From Neurospora crassa OR74A (Eukaryota; Ascomycota; Sordariomycetes; Sordariales; Sordariaceae), in assembly GCF_000182925.2 (NCBI RefSeq), contig NC_026504.1, positions 2,232,001-2,296,000 on the forward strand: a stretch of 64,000 nucleotides of DNA, read 5' to 3'. Under the pieces are notes generated by a model that saw nothing but the letters and a program-made list of their open reading frames with translations, did no database searches and was not told the DNA's origin. How positions within the stretch are numbered: position 1 is the stretch's first letter; every line of letters begins with the position of its first letter. Shown here piece after piece: positions 32,921 to 45,890 of the stretch. A program made the position numbers and the translations under genes.

Positions 32921-35900
32921 ATGAGGGTTACCGAAGTCATTATCGACGTACGTGTTTCTCCACGGTGCCATCAGTCGCGACCGGACCGAACGTGGGATGC
33001 GACAACTTGAAGTCGCGACAGAGCTGACATATTCGTGCCTCACATAGGGCTTCAAGTCGTACGCCGTTAGAACGGTGATTTCGGGATGGTAAGGGCACAA
33101 ATCCATCAGGGCGATGGAAGGCATCCTCCCAACTGCATAACTAACCGGCCGTCACAGGGATGAGAGCTTCAACTCCATTACCGGCCTCAACGGCAGCGGT
33201 AAATCCAACATCCTCGACGCCATCTGCTTCGTCCTCGGTATTACCAACATGTCAACAGTCCGCGCTCAAAACCTGCAGGATCTTATCTACAAACGAGGCC
33301 AAGCTGGTGTCACGAAGGCTAGCGTTACCATAGTGTTCGACAATAGAGACAAGAAAAAGTCACCAATCGGATTCGAAGAGTATGCGACCATCAGCGTTAC
33401 CCGCCAAATCGTGCTCGGAGGCACCTCAAAATACCTGATCAACGGTCATCGTGCGCAGCAACAAACCGTACAGAACCTCTTCCAATCGGTTCAGCTCAAT
33501 ATCAACAACCCCAACTTCCTCATCATGCAGGGCCGCATCACAAAAGTTTTGAATATGAAGGCCGTTGAAATCCTGGCCATGATCGAGGAGGCAGCTGGCA
33601 CAAGGATGTTCGAGGACAGGAGGGACAAAGCACTCAAGACGATGGCCAAGAAGGAGATGAAGTTACAGGAGATCAAAGAACTCTTGCGGGATGAGATCGA
33701 ACCGAAACTGGAGAAGCTACGAACCGAAAAGCGCGCATTCCTCGACTTTCAGCAAACACAAAACGACCTGGAGCGATTGACAAGGCTCGTGGTGGCGCAC
33801 GATTACGTAAGGTGTCAGGAGAAGCTACAACAGTCAGCATCGGATCTTGAGGCGAAGAAGCAGCGCCAGAAAGAACTTGAGGAATCTGCTATCCGGCTGA
33901 AAAATGAGATATCCCATCTGGAGGAGGACTTACAACGGGTTAAGGCACAGCGCGACAAGGAATTACGAAAAGGTGGCAAGGCTCAAGCCCTGGAAGAAGC
34001 AGTGAAGAAGCACGCCAACGAGCTGGTAAGGCTTGCTACTGTTGTGGATTTGAAGAAGAGCAGTATGAAGGAGGAGCAGGAACGGAGGAAAGCTGGAGAG
34101 AAGAACGTTGCGGACCTGGAAGCGGCGCTGAAGGAGAAGACGAAGACGTACGAGAAGATCAAGGCGAAATACGATGCCGCCAAGGAGACGCTTGAAAAGC
34201 AGAGGCAAGAAGCAGACACCAAGGAAGAGCTGCTACAAACCCTGCAAACTGGTGTTGCGTCCAAGGAGGGACAGGAGAACGGTTACCAAGGACAACTACA
34301 AGACGCGAGAAACAGGGCCACGGCTGCGGCAACTGAACAAGAGCAGGCAAAGATCAAAATCGCCCATCTGGAGAAGCGAATCAAAGGGGAAGAACCCCGG
34401 GCCAGGAAGGCCAAAGAGCAAAACGCCGGCTTGCTGAAGGATCTCGATGGCCTGAAAGCCCAGGCTCAGAGGCTTGAGAAGGAGCTTGGAAGGCTTGGGT
34501 TCCAACCCGGGACGGAGGAAGAAATGTATAAGCAGGAAAGCTCGCTCCAGCAGACTATCCGCAATCTCAGGCAAGAAGCCGATGCGCTTAAACGCAAGGT
34601 GGCAAATATCGACTTCAACTACGCCGATCCAGTCCCAAACTTTGATCGATCAAAAGTGAAAGGGCTAGTCGCGCAACTCTTTTCATTACCCAAAGAGTAT
34701 ATGGAAGCTGGAACAGCGCTGGAGATCTGCGCTGGAGGCCGTCTTTACAACGTGGTTGTTGACACCGAAGTCACTGGCACACAACTACTGCAAGGCGGTA
34801 GATTGCGAAAGAGGGTTACCATCATTCCCTTGAACAAGATCTCTGCTTTCAAGGCTTCTGCACAAACGATTGCCAATGCGCAACGAATCGCTCCAGGAAA
34901 AGTGCACCTGGCTTTGTCCCTAGTTGGGTACGACGATGAAGTGTCAGCGGCAATGGACTATGTCTTTGGAAATACGCTCATTTGCGCTGATGCAGACACA
35001 GCCAAGAGAGTGACGTTCGATCCAAATGTCCGCATGAGGAGCATCACAGTGGAGGGTGATTCGTACGATCCATCTGGTACACTATCGGGTGGAAGTGCCC
35101 CCAACTCGAGCGGCGTTTTGGTTACTTTGCAGAAGCTCAATGAAATCAATCGGCAGCTGAAGGAAGCAGAGACCGCCCTCAATGAGCTACGCGGCCAAAT
35201 TTACCGGGAAAAAACGAAACTTGACCAAGCAAAGAGAATCAAGCAAGAACTTGACCTCAAAGCCCATGAGATCAAGCTAGCGGAGGAGCAAATTGGCGGC
35301 AACTCATCATCATCGATCATCCAAGAGATTGCAAATATGAAGGAAACAATAGTCCAACTCAAGCAGTCGATCATGGAGGCCAAGCAGCGACAGGCAGAAG
35401 CCACCGCCGAAGCCAAAAGAATCGAAAAGGACATGAAGGACTTTGACAATAATAAAGACGCTAAGCTTGTGGAGCTGCAAGCTTCAGTCGACAAGCTACG
35501 TGCGTCCCTGGACAAGATGTCTGTTACAAACAAGGCGTTGCAAAAAGAGCTTCAGGAGGCGCAACTGGACTCCGAGCAGGTTGCTGCGGATCTCGCAGCT
35601 GCGCGGGAGCAGGTTCAAGATATCGACGTTGCTCTCAAAGCCCAGCAGGAGGAGATCGACGACATAGTGAAGCAAGGAACAGTCCTTCAAGAGACCCACG
35701 ACGCCGTCCTAGCACAGCTGGAAGACGAACGGACCAAACTGCATGTGTATGACGACGAGCTCCGGGCTTTGGAAGATGCTACCAGATCCAAGAATGCTCG
35801 AATCGCCGAGGAGGGGCTTGAAATGCAGAAGCTCGGTCACCAGATCGAGAAGTTCCACAAGGAGCAGCAGCAAGCCGCGCAGACAGCCTCACACATGGAG

Positions 35901-36762
35901 CGCGAGCACGACTGGATCGCCGAGACCAAGGACCAGTTTGGCCGGCCCGGAACGCTCTACGACTTCAAGGGCCAGAACATTGCCGAGTGCAAGTCCACGC
36001 TGCGGAACCTGACGGAGCGTAGCCAGGGCCTGCGCAAAAAGATCAACCCAAAGGTGATGAACATGATCGACAGCGTGGAGAAGAAGGAGGTGTCGCTCAA
36101 GCACATGATGCGCACCGTCATCCGCGACAAGCGCAAGATCGAGGAAACCATTCTTAGTCTGGACGACTACAAGAAGAAGGCGCTGCAGGAGACGTGGGAG
36201 AAGGTCAATGCCGACTTTGGACAGATCTTTGCCGAGCTGTTGCCGGGCAGTTTCGCCAAGTTGGATCCTCCCGAAGGCAAGACCATCAGCGAGGGCTTGG
36301 AAGTTAAGGTGCAGCTTGGTAAAGTGTGGAAGCAGAGCCTTACCGAGTTGAGTGGTGGTCAAAGGTAAATTTTTGTTTTTCAAAATCTTTTTTTCTTCTT
36401 CTTTTTCTTTCTACCGCCTCCCCCAATTCAACTCACCTCAGCCCGTCCTTTCATCCAAAAATCTCCCATCAAGCCTACTAACTTTGTCGTCGTCCAGATC
36501 CCTAATTGCCCTCTCCCTCATCATGGCTCTCCTCCAGTTCAAGCCCGCGCCCATGTACATTCTCGACGAAGTCGACGCGGCGCTCGACCTGTCGCACACG
36601 CAGAACATTGGGCGTCTGATCAAGACCCGGTTCAAGGGCTCGCAGTTCATCGTCGTCAGTCTCAAGGACGGCATGTTCCAGAACGCCAACCGCATCTTCC
36701 GGACGAGATTCAGCGAGGGAACGAGCATGGTGCAGGCGCTCACGCCGGCGGATTTGAAGTGA
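32921..36762 (+). CDS. SMC2: Condensin subunit SMC2
   Basis: Four exons, 32921-32947, 33048-33088, 33158-36364 and 36498-36762, give 1179 aa, the usual SMC2 length in filamentous fungi. The first exon is nine codons (MRVTEVIID). The Walker A motif GLNGSGKSN is at residues 32-40. Long coiled coils flank a hinge at about 520-670 ([20 protein letters not shown], with [10 protein letters not shown]). The ABC signature LSGGQR is split by the last intron (Arg codon AG|A). Walker B is in [22 protein letters not shown]2 pairs with SMC4 in condensin, which compacts and separates chromosomes at mitosis. All four junctions restore conserved residues, so I see no defect. Confidence 0.97.
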
Positions 36763-37236
36763 CATGTTCACCTTTTAGGCAGATATACTTGTATGATCAA
36801 AGGCTGGGATTGGGATACCGAAGGGCGGAGGAAAAGGAAGCAGGATGGTCGTTTGTCAATGAACTTTGGGCGTGATGTCATCTGGCTTGGTTGAGTTATG
36901 AATGAATTTGTAGCTCTTACGCTTCATGTGTAATTGTGGGAAACGAATATGGAGAATCGACAATTGGGAGCTCGAATCAACGAACAAATTTGGTGTCTTC
37001 AACTCGGGACATTCTGGCGTGCGGTTATTGAGCTGACACATGGAAGCGACGTTTATGTACTAGCCTTGACCTAACCTCGCTGATTTTTATTGTTCGGGAG
37101 TGATCCTATTCCTTTATTCTTACAGTCCAAGTCTACCCACTGGTGCACTCCATCTGGATAGCGACGGTATTTCCCCCATACCCGTTGGTCTACGTTGCTT
37201 AACCGCCTAGACCCAGTGCTGTAATCATTTTCCGGT
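36763..37236. other. Convergent 3' flanks of SMC2 and the MOSC-domain gene
   Basis: 474 bp with no gene visible. Confidence 0.6.
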
Positions 37237-39154
37237 TCAGATATCCGGTCTGTCCTCCTCATACATCCTCACATACCGATGAGGCCCCCTGCTCAGCACC
37301 TCGACACTCATACCAACTTCGACCCAGCTTTCCATCACCATGTTATTGAGATTAACTCCTTCGACATCGGTAGTAGGGTCACGGTATAAAGGGGTCAGCT
37401 GCATGCCGAGACTACCGACACCCTTAATCCCCGGATCTACGTCTCTGTACTTTCGGAGGGCTCGGTCCGGCTCGGCAGGGTGACGGAAACCCGTGTCTTG
37501 ATCTACGTTGGGCATTTTGCAGCTGTTGGGGTTAGTTGGGGGCAATCCTTTAGTATATATAACATTTCTACTAGATATGGGAAGTCCTTCACACACTTAC
37601 CGTACGCATCGGCCAGATACGTGGAAATGGGTCTTGTCTTGTCTTTTATTGGAAGGTTCAGGATTGAAGCGGATTGTCTTCCAGGTTTCTTCTTCATAGG
37701 CTTCGACACCGTCAACTGTGATGTGTGATGAGGTTAGGTTAGTGTGTGTACGTGGGTGAAAGAGTGTGTTGTTAGCGTTACGAGATTGGGCCTTATTTTC
37801 AGAGGATAATGCAGGGTTGCTTCAATGGGGATATTGCGCCGAAATGGAATCTTGCTTCTAGAAAGCTTGCCCAGACAGCATGATTCGGACCATCCATAAT
37901 GAACACCTAATTCCTCTACTAGCCATGTGCCTAATGACCCCTGAGGGGCAGCAAAATGGCCCAAGAGCTTTGGGGGGGTTTTGGTCGACTAATGTCCGAA
38001 TGGGTAGCGTCCGGACTGACTTACCTATAATGTTGGCTCGAAACCTCAATGGGTCGAGTGATTTGAGGCTGTCATCCTTGTTGATTTTGGCGTCTAAATC
38101 TTGAACGCTTGAAAGGTTGAGCATATGCACGGGATACTATTACCAAATCCTCCGTTGTGGTCAGTTATACGGTCTGGATTTGCCTGATGTCCTCGAGTCA
38201 CGGAGTAGGAAAAGGACGAAAACGTACCGCATCCTGCCAGCCGGTAACGGGTTGATAGCCGGCCTCCTCCTTTTTGGGTGCATTTCGATACACCTCCCGC
38301 AATCGGGACGGGTCGACGCGAAATAAGCCGAGCCTGTTACTCACTCCCAAGTGCAGCCTCAACTCCCGAGGTAGGTCCGCCTCCATGTTGAGCGCAGTGA
38401 CCGTATCCCGCCAGATCTTCACCGGCTCCCATGTGTATTTTCTGGCCTCGATCTCCCCATCTGAAGGAAATGAGACAGGGAGCATGATCTCTTTCTCGGG
38501 TACAGCACGAAGCCCACGTGAGAGTTTTGCGCCCAGCCACGCCAGCGTGCCGCGCAGCCCTAACTCCTGCCAGGGAAAGCGAATGACAATGAATGAGTCT
38601 CCCAGAGAAGTGGACTTGTCGGTGCTGTCCCCAGACAATAGCTGCTGGCCTCCCCCTCGCGCCTTGCGGATATCAGGAACATAGAGATCCACACTGACGG
38701 TGGCAAGACGGGGAAATTCTCTCTGCGAGATGAACTGCCACGAATGCTCCTTCTTTGTCTCATCCAGGGTGTCGAGCCCGACCGGGAAAGGACTCTTGAG
38801 CTGAGCGAAAGTGTAGAGGCGGTCGTATTCGAGACCGGCGGGTATAACTTTGCTCTCAAGTACCTCAATGCCTTTGCAGGATTTTACCGGGAAGATCCAT
38901 AAGCTCTGAATTCTCCCTGGACCATCAATACTTGCTTTGTCGTCTCTTTCTGAGTGCCTAGGCAGTCGGCGTTGTGAGTCATCCAGGCCTAACTTGCTAT
39001 GTGTTTGAAGGAGTGCCTCCGTCACCGAAGGCAGAGTCGGTGGGAGGTAAATGAGGATCGGAAGAATGAAAACAACAATGGTCACACCAATCAGGAAGAG
39101 GCTTCCGGGACCAACAACTGGGCCGGGCGGCGGAAGGTCGGCCTGGTATCCCAT
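37237..39154 (-). CDS. MOSC-domain protein, mARC-like
   Basis: Four exons on the minus strand (38228-39154, 38025-38136, 37601-37715, 37237-37522) give 479 aa. Near the N-terminus is a membrane anchor (LFLIGVTIVVFILPILIYLP). Next comes the MOSC N-terminal beta barrel (RIQSLWIFPVKSCKGIEVLE). After VHMLNLSSVQDLDAKINKDD and LKSLDPLRFRANII comes the MOSC core with FHVSGRCVRCKMPNVDQDTG. That last segment corresponds to the region of human mARC carrying the molybdenum-ligating Cys (RCILTTVDPDTG there). By family it is a molybdenum-cofactor enzyme reducing N-hydroxylated compounds, probably anchored in the outer mitochondrial membrane or ER. Activity and location are inferred. The ATG at 39154 was chosen because the anchor follows it closely. 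The same frame stays open upstream (to about 39337), but that extension looks non-coding. Confidence 0.9.
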
Positions 39155-39668
39155 TTCGACGTGAGAATGTGTGGGATAAGGCAGTCTTCTGTCGTGCCGT
39201 GTGAGGTATCTGTGAGAGACACAAAACTTTGAGTTTCGACAGTCAGTCAACTGTAACGAATCAAGATAGCAATGGTAACGTATAAGTCTTGACTGCCAAC
39301 ATGGATGAGGTTGTATCAACAAACAAGTGGAAGGCAAGCGGAAGGGGGGTGATCGTTGTTCCGTACCAACTGAAGAAGAAGTTCACTCGCTGACTCGGTC
39401 CTCGTTCGCTAGAGGTACCCAGAGGGTCACGAGTTCCAAAGTTGAGAGTTTGCAAAGTCTCAAAGGAGATGAATTGCACTGCAATCCACGGAAAGAGATG
39501 CTGTGACCAGCCTACCAAAGGGCCTCCTTGGATCGCTTTGGAGGACTTGCATCTTTCTTTTCCTCTTTCTTTTCTTTTGTTGGGGGCTGCCCTGCACTCC
39601 CGGTGTACAAATAGCGCACTGCATCGGCAGGTGCCATGCAGGCGGGAGGTAACATAACTAACATTTTG
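39155..39668. other. Promoter-side region of the MOSC gene
   Basis: 514 bp between the MOSC start and the inverted-repeat element. No gene seen. Confidence 0.55.
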
Positions 39669-39982
39669 CGTTCCCACACTCAATCGCCTGTGCAGTCTTG
39701 GCGGACGTGTGTGTGTACACGCACACACGACTTTTTGGCAAAACGGACTATCGATAAGATTTCGTTTGCTTATATCTCTACCAAACGAAGAGATAAAAGA
39801 AAATGGACTCAAATTTTAGAATCGGCGTACCTAAGACTACTAAGACAATAATCTTTTCTATAGTATAATTGAATTTCTTCATCTTCGTCTTTCGTTTCGA
39901 TGGTCCGTTTTGCCAAAAAGTCGTGTGTGCGTGTACACACACACATCCGCCAAGACTGCACAGGCGATTGAGTGTGGGAACG
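39669..39982. repeat. 314-bp inverted repeat with 86-bp arms
   Basis: The left arm 39669-39754 and right arm 39897-39982 are reverse complements over about 86 bp with only three or so mismatches. The outer ends read CGTTCCCACACTCAATCGCC. The 142-bp centre is AT-rich and non-coding. Each arm contains a smaller GT/AC palindrome (GTGTGTGTACACGCACACAC). I see no clear target-site duplication, so it could be a MITE with long terminal repeats or a fold-back sequence. It lies about 0.5 kb upstream of the MOSC gene. Confidence 0.9.
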
Positions 39983-40062
39983 GCCAGGCTCGACCAGGGT
40001 CGGTGCGTTGAGTGCAGGGACGACTCTTCGATCGTTACATCATTCAGGTACAACTACCGCAG

Positions 40063-40074
40063 TACCTCTAGGTA
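40063..40074. repeat. Spaced palindrome TACCT-CT-AGGTA
   Basis: Same arrangement as at 26619-26632. Confidence 0.8.
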
Positions 40075-43000
40075 GCTACGATGCACGGAGTAATCAAGTA
40101 CCGGTGGCTACATCTAAGATAGATGTTGTTCTGTGTATCATGATGCAAAACTTCATTTATACGGTGTTTCTTAGAAAGAAAAAAAAAGTCGAAAACATCC
40201 TGACTATGTGTTGATCAAATGCTGACAATGCAATGTGCGATAGGGCTGGAATAGAGGGTACAAAGCTTGGTCGGGCCACCCAATTCCTGACTTATTCACC
40301 GCAAACAGCTCTTTTCATGACCGGTCGGATTCACCCTCTTTTTTTTTTTTTTTTTTTCCTTTCCGTGTACCGCATCTAGTACTCAAGTGCTCTGTAGAGC
40401 GCCGAGGTGGCCGTGAGAACGACTCTGACACAATACGGGCACTTCACTACACCTTGGGTATACTCTTATTTACACATCAAACTGTCTTGATCATGCCTCT
40501 GAATCTAACTTTGAGACAGTTCCTGACTGGAAGAATTTCTGATGGACTCTGGCCGATGTGTTTTCAAAAGTTCGTGATCCCTGGTATGGTTTGGTAGCAG
40601 CCTTTTCTAGCCAAGGCGAACCGTGTTGGACTGTTCATGCTCGGTTTATTTTCACGACCACCCTGAGCGCTTGACGGACACCGACAGAGCAATGATGCCG
40701 ATCCAGACTATGCAGGTCTAAACCGATGCGGAAGTTGACCGTTATTCTGTGTAGTTTCTCGCTACATACATGACACGCCCTGCAGGCTTCTGTGATTCCG
40801 GATTGTCAAGTCATCCCGTTGAATCTCGATCGTAGTAGCTTGCGTATAATGGAAACTGGTAGTCTAGAACTGGATTGACGCACCCAAACGGCTCCAACGT
40901 CGTTTGCTACTGAACATGGAAGGTGAAGACACGTTTTGCTGATAAGGCAGGTCGAAAAGATGGTGCGGGCGGATGTTGCCCTGTGGTTCTTGGCTTACAT
41001 CCTCCCACCCCAGCTGTTTATCTGCGTTGTTCTTTGGTGAACAGGTTCATGGTGTTCCTGAGACTCTACACCCTCTCAGCGCCCCTGCATCATTGTTCAG
41101 CGTAGTATCCCGCAGATGTTCCCAGCGAGCTTCATTGTCAAGCTGCTACCGACCCCGTGGGAGGTCGGTGTCTCGCACTTTCTTCTGCGGTCAGTGTGGA
41201 CTTGACGTTGCAGGCAAACACGCGCTCCTGATCTTCCAACGGAGATACTTCGTCAGAAAACGCAACTGGGAGGTGGGTCTAACAATGCGCGTGTGAAGTA
41301 CATTCACAATGGGGTGTTCTTCTTCGTAGCGGTTTACTGGATATTAGCTTATAAATGAATGACCAGACTAGAGGACTGATCCAGATGTTAGCTCATCTGC
41401 CGATCACCTGCTGCTGGATGTGGTCATGTAACAGAAGTGTCAAAAGTTTAGGTGATGAGAGAAACAAAGCTGCCGTCGGGCTCGGACATGATGGAACCAG
41501 CTTCAACATGCGACGAGGCTGCGCAGGCTACTACCCTGATGCCGTCAATATCACCGACCCGTATGGTTCACTATGTCATACCCTAGGGCCTAGACTGGTA
41601 GGTACGAGAAAGCCAGTCTTATGTTGCAGTGATATTAGGAGTCCGTGGGGATATTAACGGGTTTAATATCAAATCATGGCCGCTCAACAAGGGGAAAGTG
41701 ACAGAATAGGGTAGTTGTGTGCAGGTCATGTTGAAGCGCCATGAAAAGAGCCTCCAAGGTTTAACGCCTTTGAATTATGGACACGGCGCAATGCTGATAA
41801 ATCGGGTACATGTGGTTATATTGCCAACGTTGATTTACCGAGTCATCTGGAATGTGATATGCTCGACGAAGACACCGAAGGATGAACTGGAAAAGAGGGC
41901 AATGATGACATCAAAGAACGGAAACAGAATAAACCCCAAAAAATTGAAGTAACTGGATCCAGATTTGATGGAGGCGGTAGAGGGGTAACCTCACCGAAGA
42001 ATATTTGCGGCCCGTTGCTCAACAGGAACGCACCGGATCTTGTGCCGAAGTCGTTTTTGGTTCCGTCTTTCTTGGCTACACTATGTGTAGTGTACAGGTA
42101 AGGTTAGGACGGCATCCGAATGCCACGCCCCCTGTTGTGCTGATTGTCAGACTCTTCGATGGCACAGGGCAATAAGGTGGCGATTCCGGTTCCATCGATG
42201 CGTTGGGTGCTCATTTCGGGTATCCAAGATGTCGGGTTTGCTGGGCAGCCGCTATAAGAGGCAACTGTTTCCGACACCATTGGCCAGAGCCGGTTCCTTC
42301 TTACTTCCATGTAATAGTCACCCGCTATGGTAAAAGTGCCGCCCTCGTGTGTCGTAATCTCCAAAACGAATAAATGGCAGGTTGATCCTTCCGGAGCACA
42401 GCACCAAAGTCACTCCGTCTGGTTAAATGATGCAATTTACGGGAAGGGGGAACCAATGCAACTCTGCGAAATGTCAACAGTGAGCCGGACGAGGATTGTA
42501 CGTAGAAGGCGCAATTTCATTGCATCGCCTGGCGCTCCGGTTCGCAGTATTTCGTATTTGTATTTCCTGGTGAACGATAGGAAAAGCCTCTCGAGTTCCC
42601 ATCGATGCGTTACACTGACCATAAAGGAACAACCAACCCCTGTCAAACGTCAACACGAGTTGTAGTGTATGTATGTGATGTGATGTATGTGTAGCTAGTG
42701 TATCTCTGGAGTTGTCTGTGAATGTGATTGTGTCAGATTGCTCGTTGGGACCCTTTCCCCAAAAATTCGCCGCTCCGCAGATACCCCTGGCGATGGATGG
42801 TGGACCCTTGAAGCTGCCCCTGGACATACATAGAACCTCTAGCGACGAGCGTAGAACATACACCTCTTCGGGCCGTCAAGACACTTATACGTTCCACACC
42901 ATACCGACCACATGGCATAACAAGGTCGTGGCCATCTTGCATAAACTTGGCTCGACCCAAAAAGAGATGCTCATTTTGATCTCCCACCAGACTCCAATGG

Positions 43001-43584
43001 ATGGGTTGGACTTCGAGAAGCTTGGAAGAGCCTCCCGATCCGTTGCATTCTCTCACCCGCGGTGTGTTCTCGAATCAAGCTAGAACACCGAGGCACGCGA
43101 GGTAGGATGTTCCATACACTGCTGACTGCCATCGAGATGGCCTCGGAGGCGTTTTGGTAAAGGGGGCCACTAACTGGATTGAGCAACGGAAGAGGGATCC
43201 AACTGAAAGACTTTTGGCCTGCACCTGGTAGGTTGCTGATTCATGATAACCCCACGGCCATTCCGTCCTACTTGCCATCCTATTATCTGCAGGCCTTAGC
43301 GAATGCTTCCTGTCCTTACCTCTAGCCACCTCCAAAGTAACCTACTTTGAGCCCTTTCTGTGCAACTCCCGCCGTATGCCGTCTTTGACATGACCTGGGT
43401 ATCAGCAAATACCAACCTGGCCCTGGCTTTGCCGGGAACCACGAAAGCAACAAGTGGAAGTCCAGAGCCGATCCTCCTGATTGGCATGGGTGAAAACAAG
43501 GTAAAGAAGCCGCGGACGTGACGCCGGTACTGGTATGCCGTTCGTGAGCCTTGAATACGTCGACGTTTGTACACTATGTAGAGA

Positions 43585-43598
43585 TAGAGGTACCTCTA
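43585..43598. repeat. Palindrome TAGAGGTACCTCTA
   Basis: Perfect 14-bp palindrome in the gene-free interval; related in sequence to the other GTACCT motifs. Confidence 0.8.
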
Positions 43599-45847
43599 CA
43601 TAGGTAACTCCATGCCTATAGCGCACGGATGCCATAAAGGTACCTCTTGGCCAAACCACCAGCCTTTTTGGTCTCAACACCGGCGGCAGGCACTATCGAC
43701 ATGCAGCACATTGTCCAACCCGGTTTCCGCGGGGATATCCATGGTTGGGGAAGGAAGTTGCAATTCGCGCTTGGTGGAACTCACCGAATTGCTGGTTCAA
43801 TTGCGTAATCGTGGTCTTGTTAAGAAAAGAAAGAAAAAAGCAAGGTCCATTAAAAGGGTTGGGCTCTGGGCAAGGCTCGCAAGGACCGTCCTCTCCCCGC
43901 CAATGCCATCCAAACACACCTGCTCACCTCACGCAACCCACTTTGACTCGGCGTGTAGGTAGTAGGTACACTTAGCTCATGACGGGAACACCGCGGAAGC
44001 CCATTACATATTCTCTTCAAGGGGACTACCTAAGTTGATCCGCTTGTCCATGTCGATTTCGCTGGACCCTTTCAGTTGGAATGCCCCTTCGCGCGGCCTG
44101 TGGACAGCCAACTTACAGACAAGACAAGGCACGACTCGGACTTGTCAAACCTCCATTGTCGCGGGCTGCGCCGCGATCGGCACCCCGTACCCACGGACAT
44201 GCTGTTGGCAAGCGGAAAGAGCCAAGACTTGTCCCAAGGAAACGCCAGCCCAAGCAGGGCTAAGCGGGTGGAGATAAGGTGAGTATTGAAGTGGATCGCA
44301 AAGGTGAAATTACGAGCCAGTGGAAGGGCATGGCACCATAACCCCACACCGTACAGGTTCCAGATCGCTGTGCCACACCAGCGGCAGCCGCTCCGGAGGA
44401 CGGTCCATGCTGCCAGGAGTCCAGGACCCATTCAACGCCAGTGACAGGGGCAGTCGGGTCCGTTCCCCTCCCCCCCCCATCAGGCGTGATCCACTTTGAT
44501 AAAGTTGACCCAATTCCAACCACTGCCATACTACACTACTACACTGCAGTGTCATGCGAACGAGCCCTTTGAGAATCGACAGGAACGACGGCCATCTCCC
44601 GTCTCATCAACACGGATTCACTCCAAGCTCCTCGATCTTGACCCCCGCCTACCCCCGATGGTGCCGGTGGACGACTATTGCAAGTGGGCTACCAATCAGC
44701 TTGACCAAGCTTCACAAAGCCCACAAGACAATGGCAGCTCGATGACGGTGTGTTCCACACACTCAACGGCTGAGATTCATGGCTGAATTCTGTACATGGC
44801 TTCCACGCGCCGGGCGGTTGTGCGGGGGCTGCATGGAGTCAGAACTTCAAGACGAACTAACAAAGGTGACAGGAGTCAGTTCACTTGTCAGGCCCATGAC
44901 CCATCCTCAGCGTCTCCGATGTTGACCCCCTGGTCAGAGAGATTCAATGTGCGTCACAGTCAAGGACCCACTGCCATGGCGCTGTGGTCGGTGGTGGTGG
45001 AGCAGCATGGCAAGGAAACCCCGAGACTTCTCATTGGCCTTTCAAGCTCTCGCTCTCTGGTACCAATTGTTTTATCCACGCAATAGCTCACCGCGTGCTG
45101 TTTGGGATCAGTCGTTCTGCTCGACGGCTGCTCCGAACAGCTTTGCAAAATACACAGTCTGATCCACTGTCTCGTCGTCAAGCTCTCGGCCTTCAGTACG
45201 AAACACAGCTAGACCCATAAGCAGCCAATGACCTCGCATCTTGACGGGGTTCGAGGCTCCTCGGTACTTGGCAGGTCCGACAAGGTGGTGAGAGCCAGGT
45301 CCTCGGTACTGTACAGACGTGGTTGACTTTTGACACCGCCCAGCCGCACTGAAGTCCTTCCTTCCCGCCTGGGCTACCCTCCCTTGACAGATCCCTGTCC
45401 GATTTAACTGAGCTCCCAGAGCTACCTACATCTTGCAGTACACTAGTACGCAGTGTTGTGTGCCTCCTTTGGCGGACTGGCACTGGCAATGGGACTGACT
45501 GATAGCACACTACACTACGTACTTTGCTCCCAACCCTGTTTGCTCCCCACCGCGTCGACGTGGGCTCAACTGGGTCATGTACACTACTGTTCTGTCGAAT
45601 CACCCATATTGGTGAAAGTGAGGGGGCAGAGGAAAATCCACACCTCAGCCGTCACGGACATCCTCAACACTCTCCGGCCTTGGTGTAGTTACGGATCACA
45701 TATCATCCGCTCTTCTCCGCCTCAGTTCCTCTCTACGGAAAACTCCGGTGGCTTGTAGAGTACAGCTCAAGCCCTTAACCCTGCTTAACTCCATCAACCA
45801 TATGGCTGACTGGTACAGGAGCCAGTGTGAAAAAGAAACAAGGAGAG

Positions 45848-45890
45848 CAAAAAAAACAAGAAAAAAAAAACAAAAAAAAAAAAAAAAAAC
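45848..45890. repeat. A-rich low-complexity tract
   Basis: Almost pure A interrupted by single C or G residues. Confidence 0.85.

Noticed and set aside
42104-43083. Overlapping open frames on both strands, including an 86-codon minus frame starting near 42364 and a 123-codon plus frame at 42712
   Set aside because: I tried to build a spliced gene on either strand but found no combination with recognisable or coherent protein sequence. Database searching might change this.
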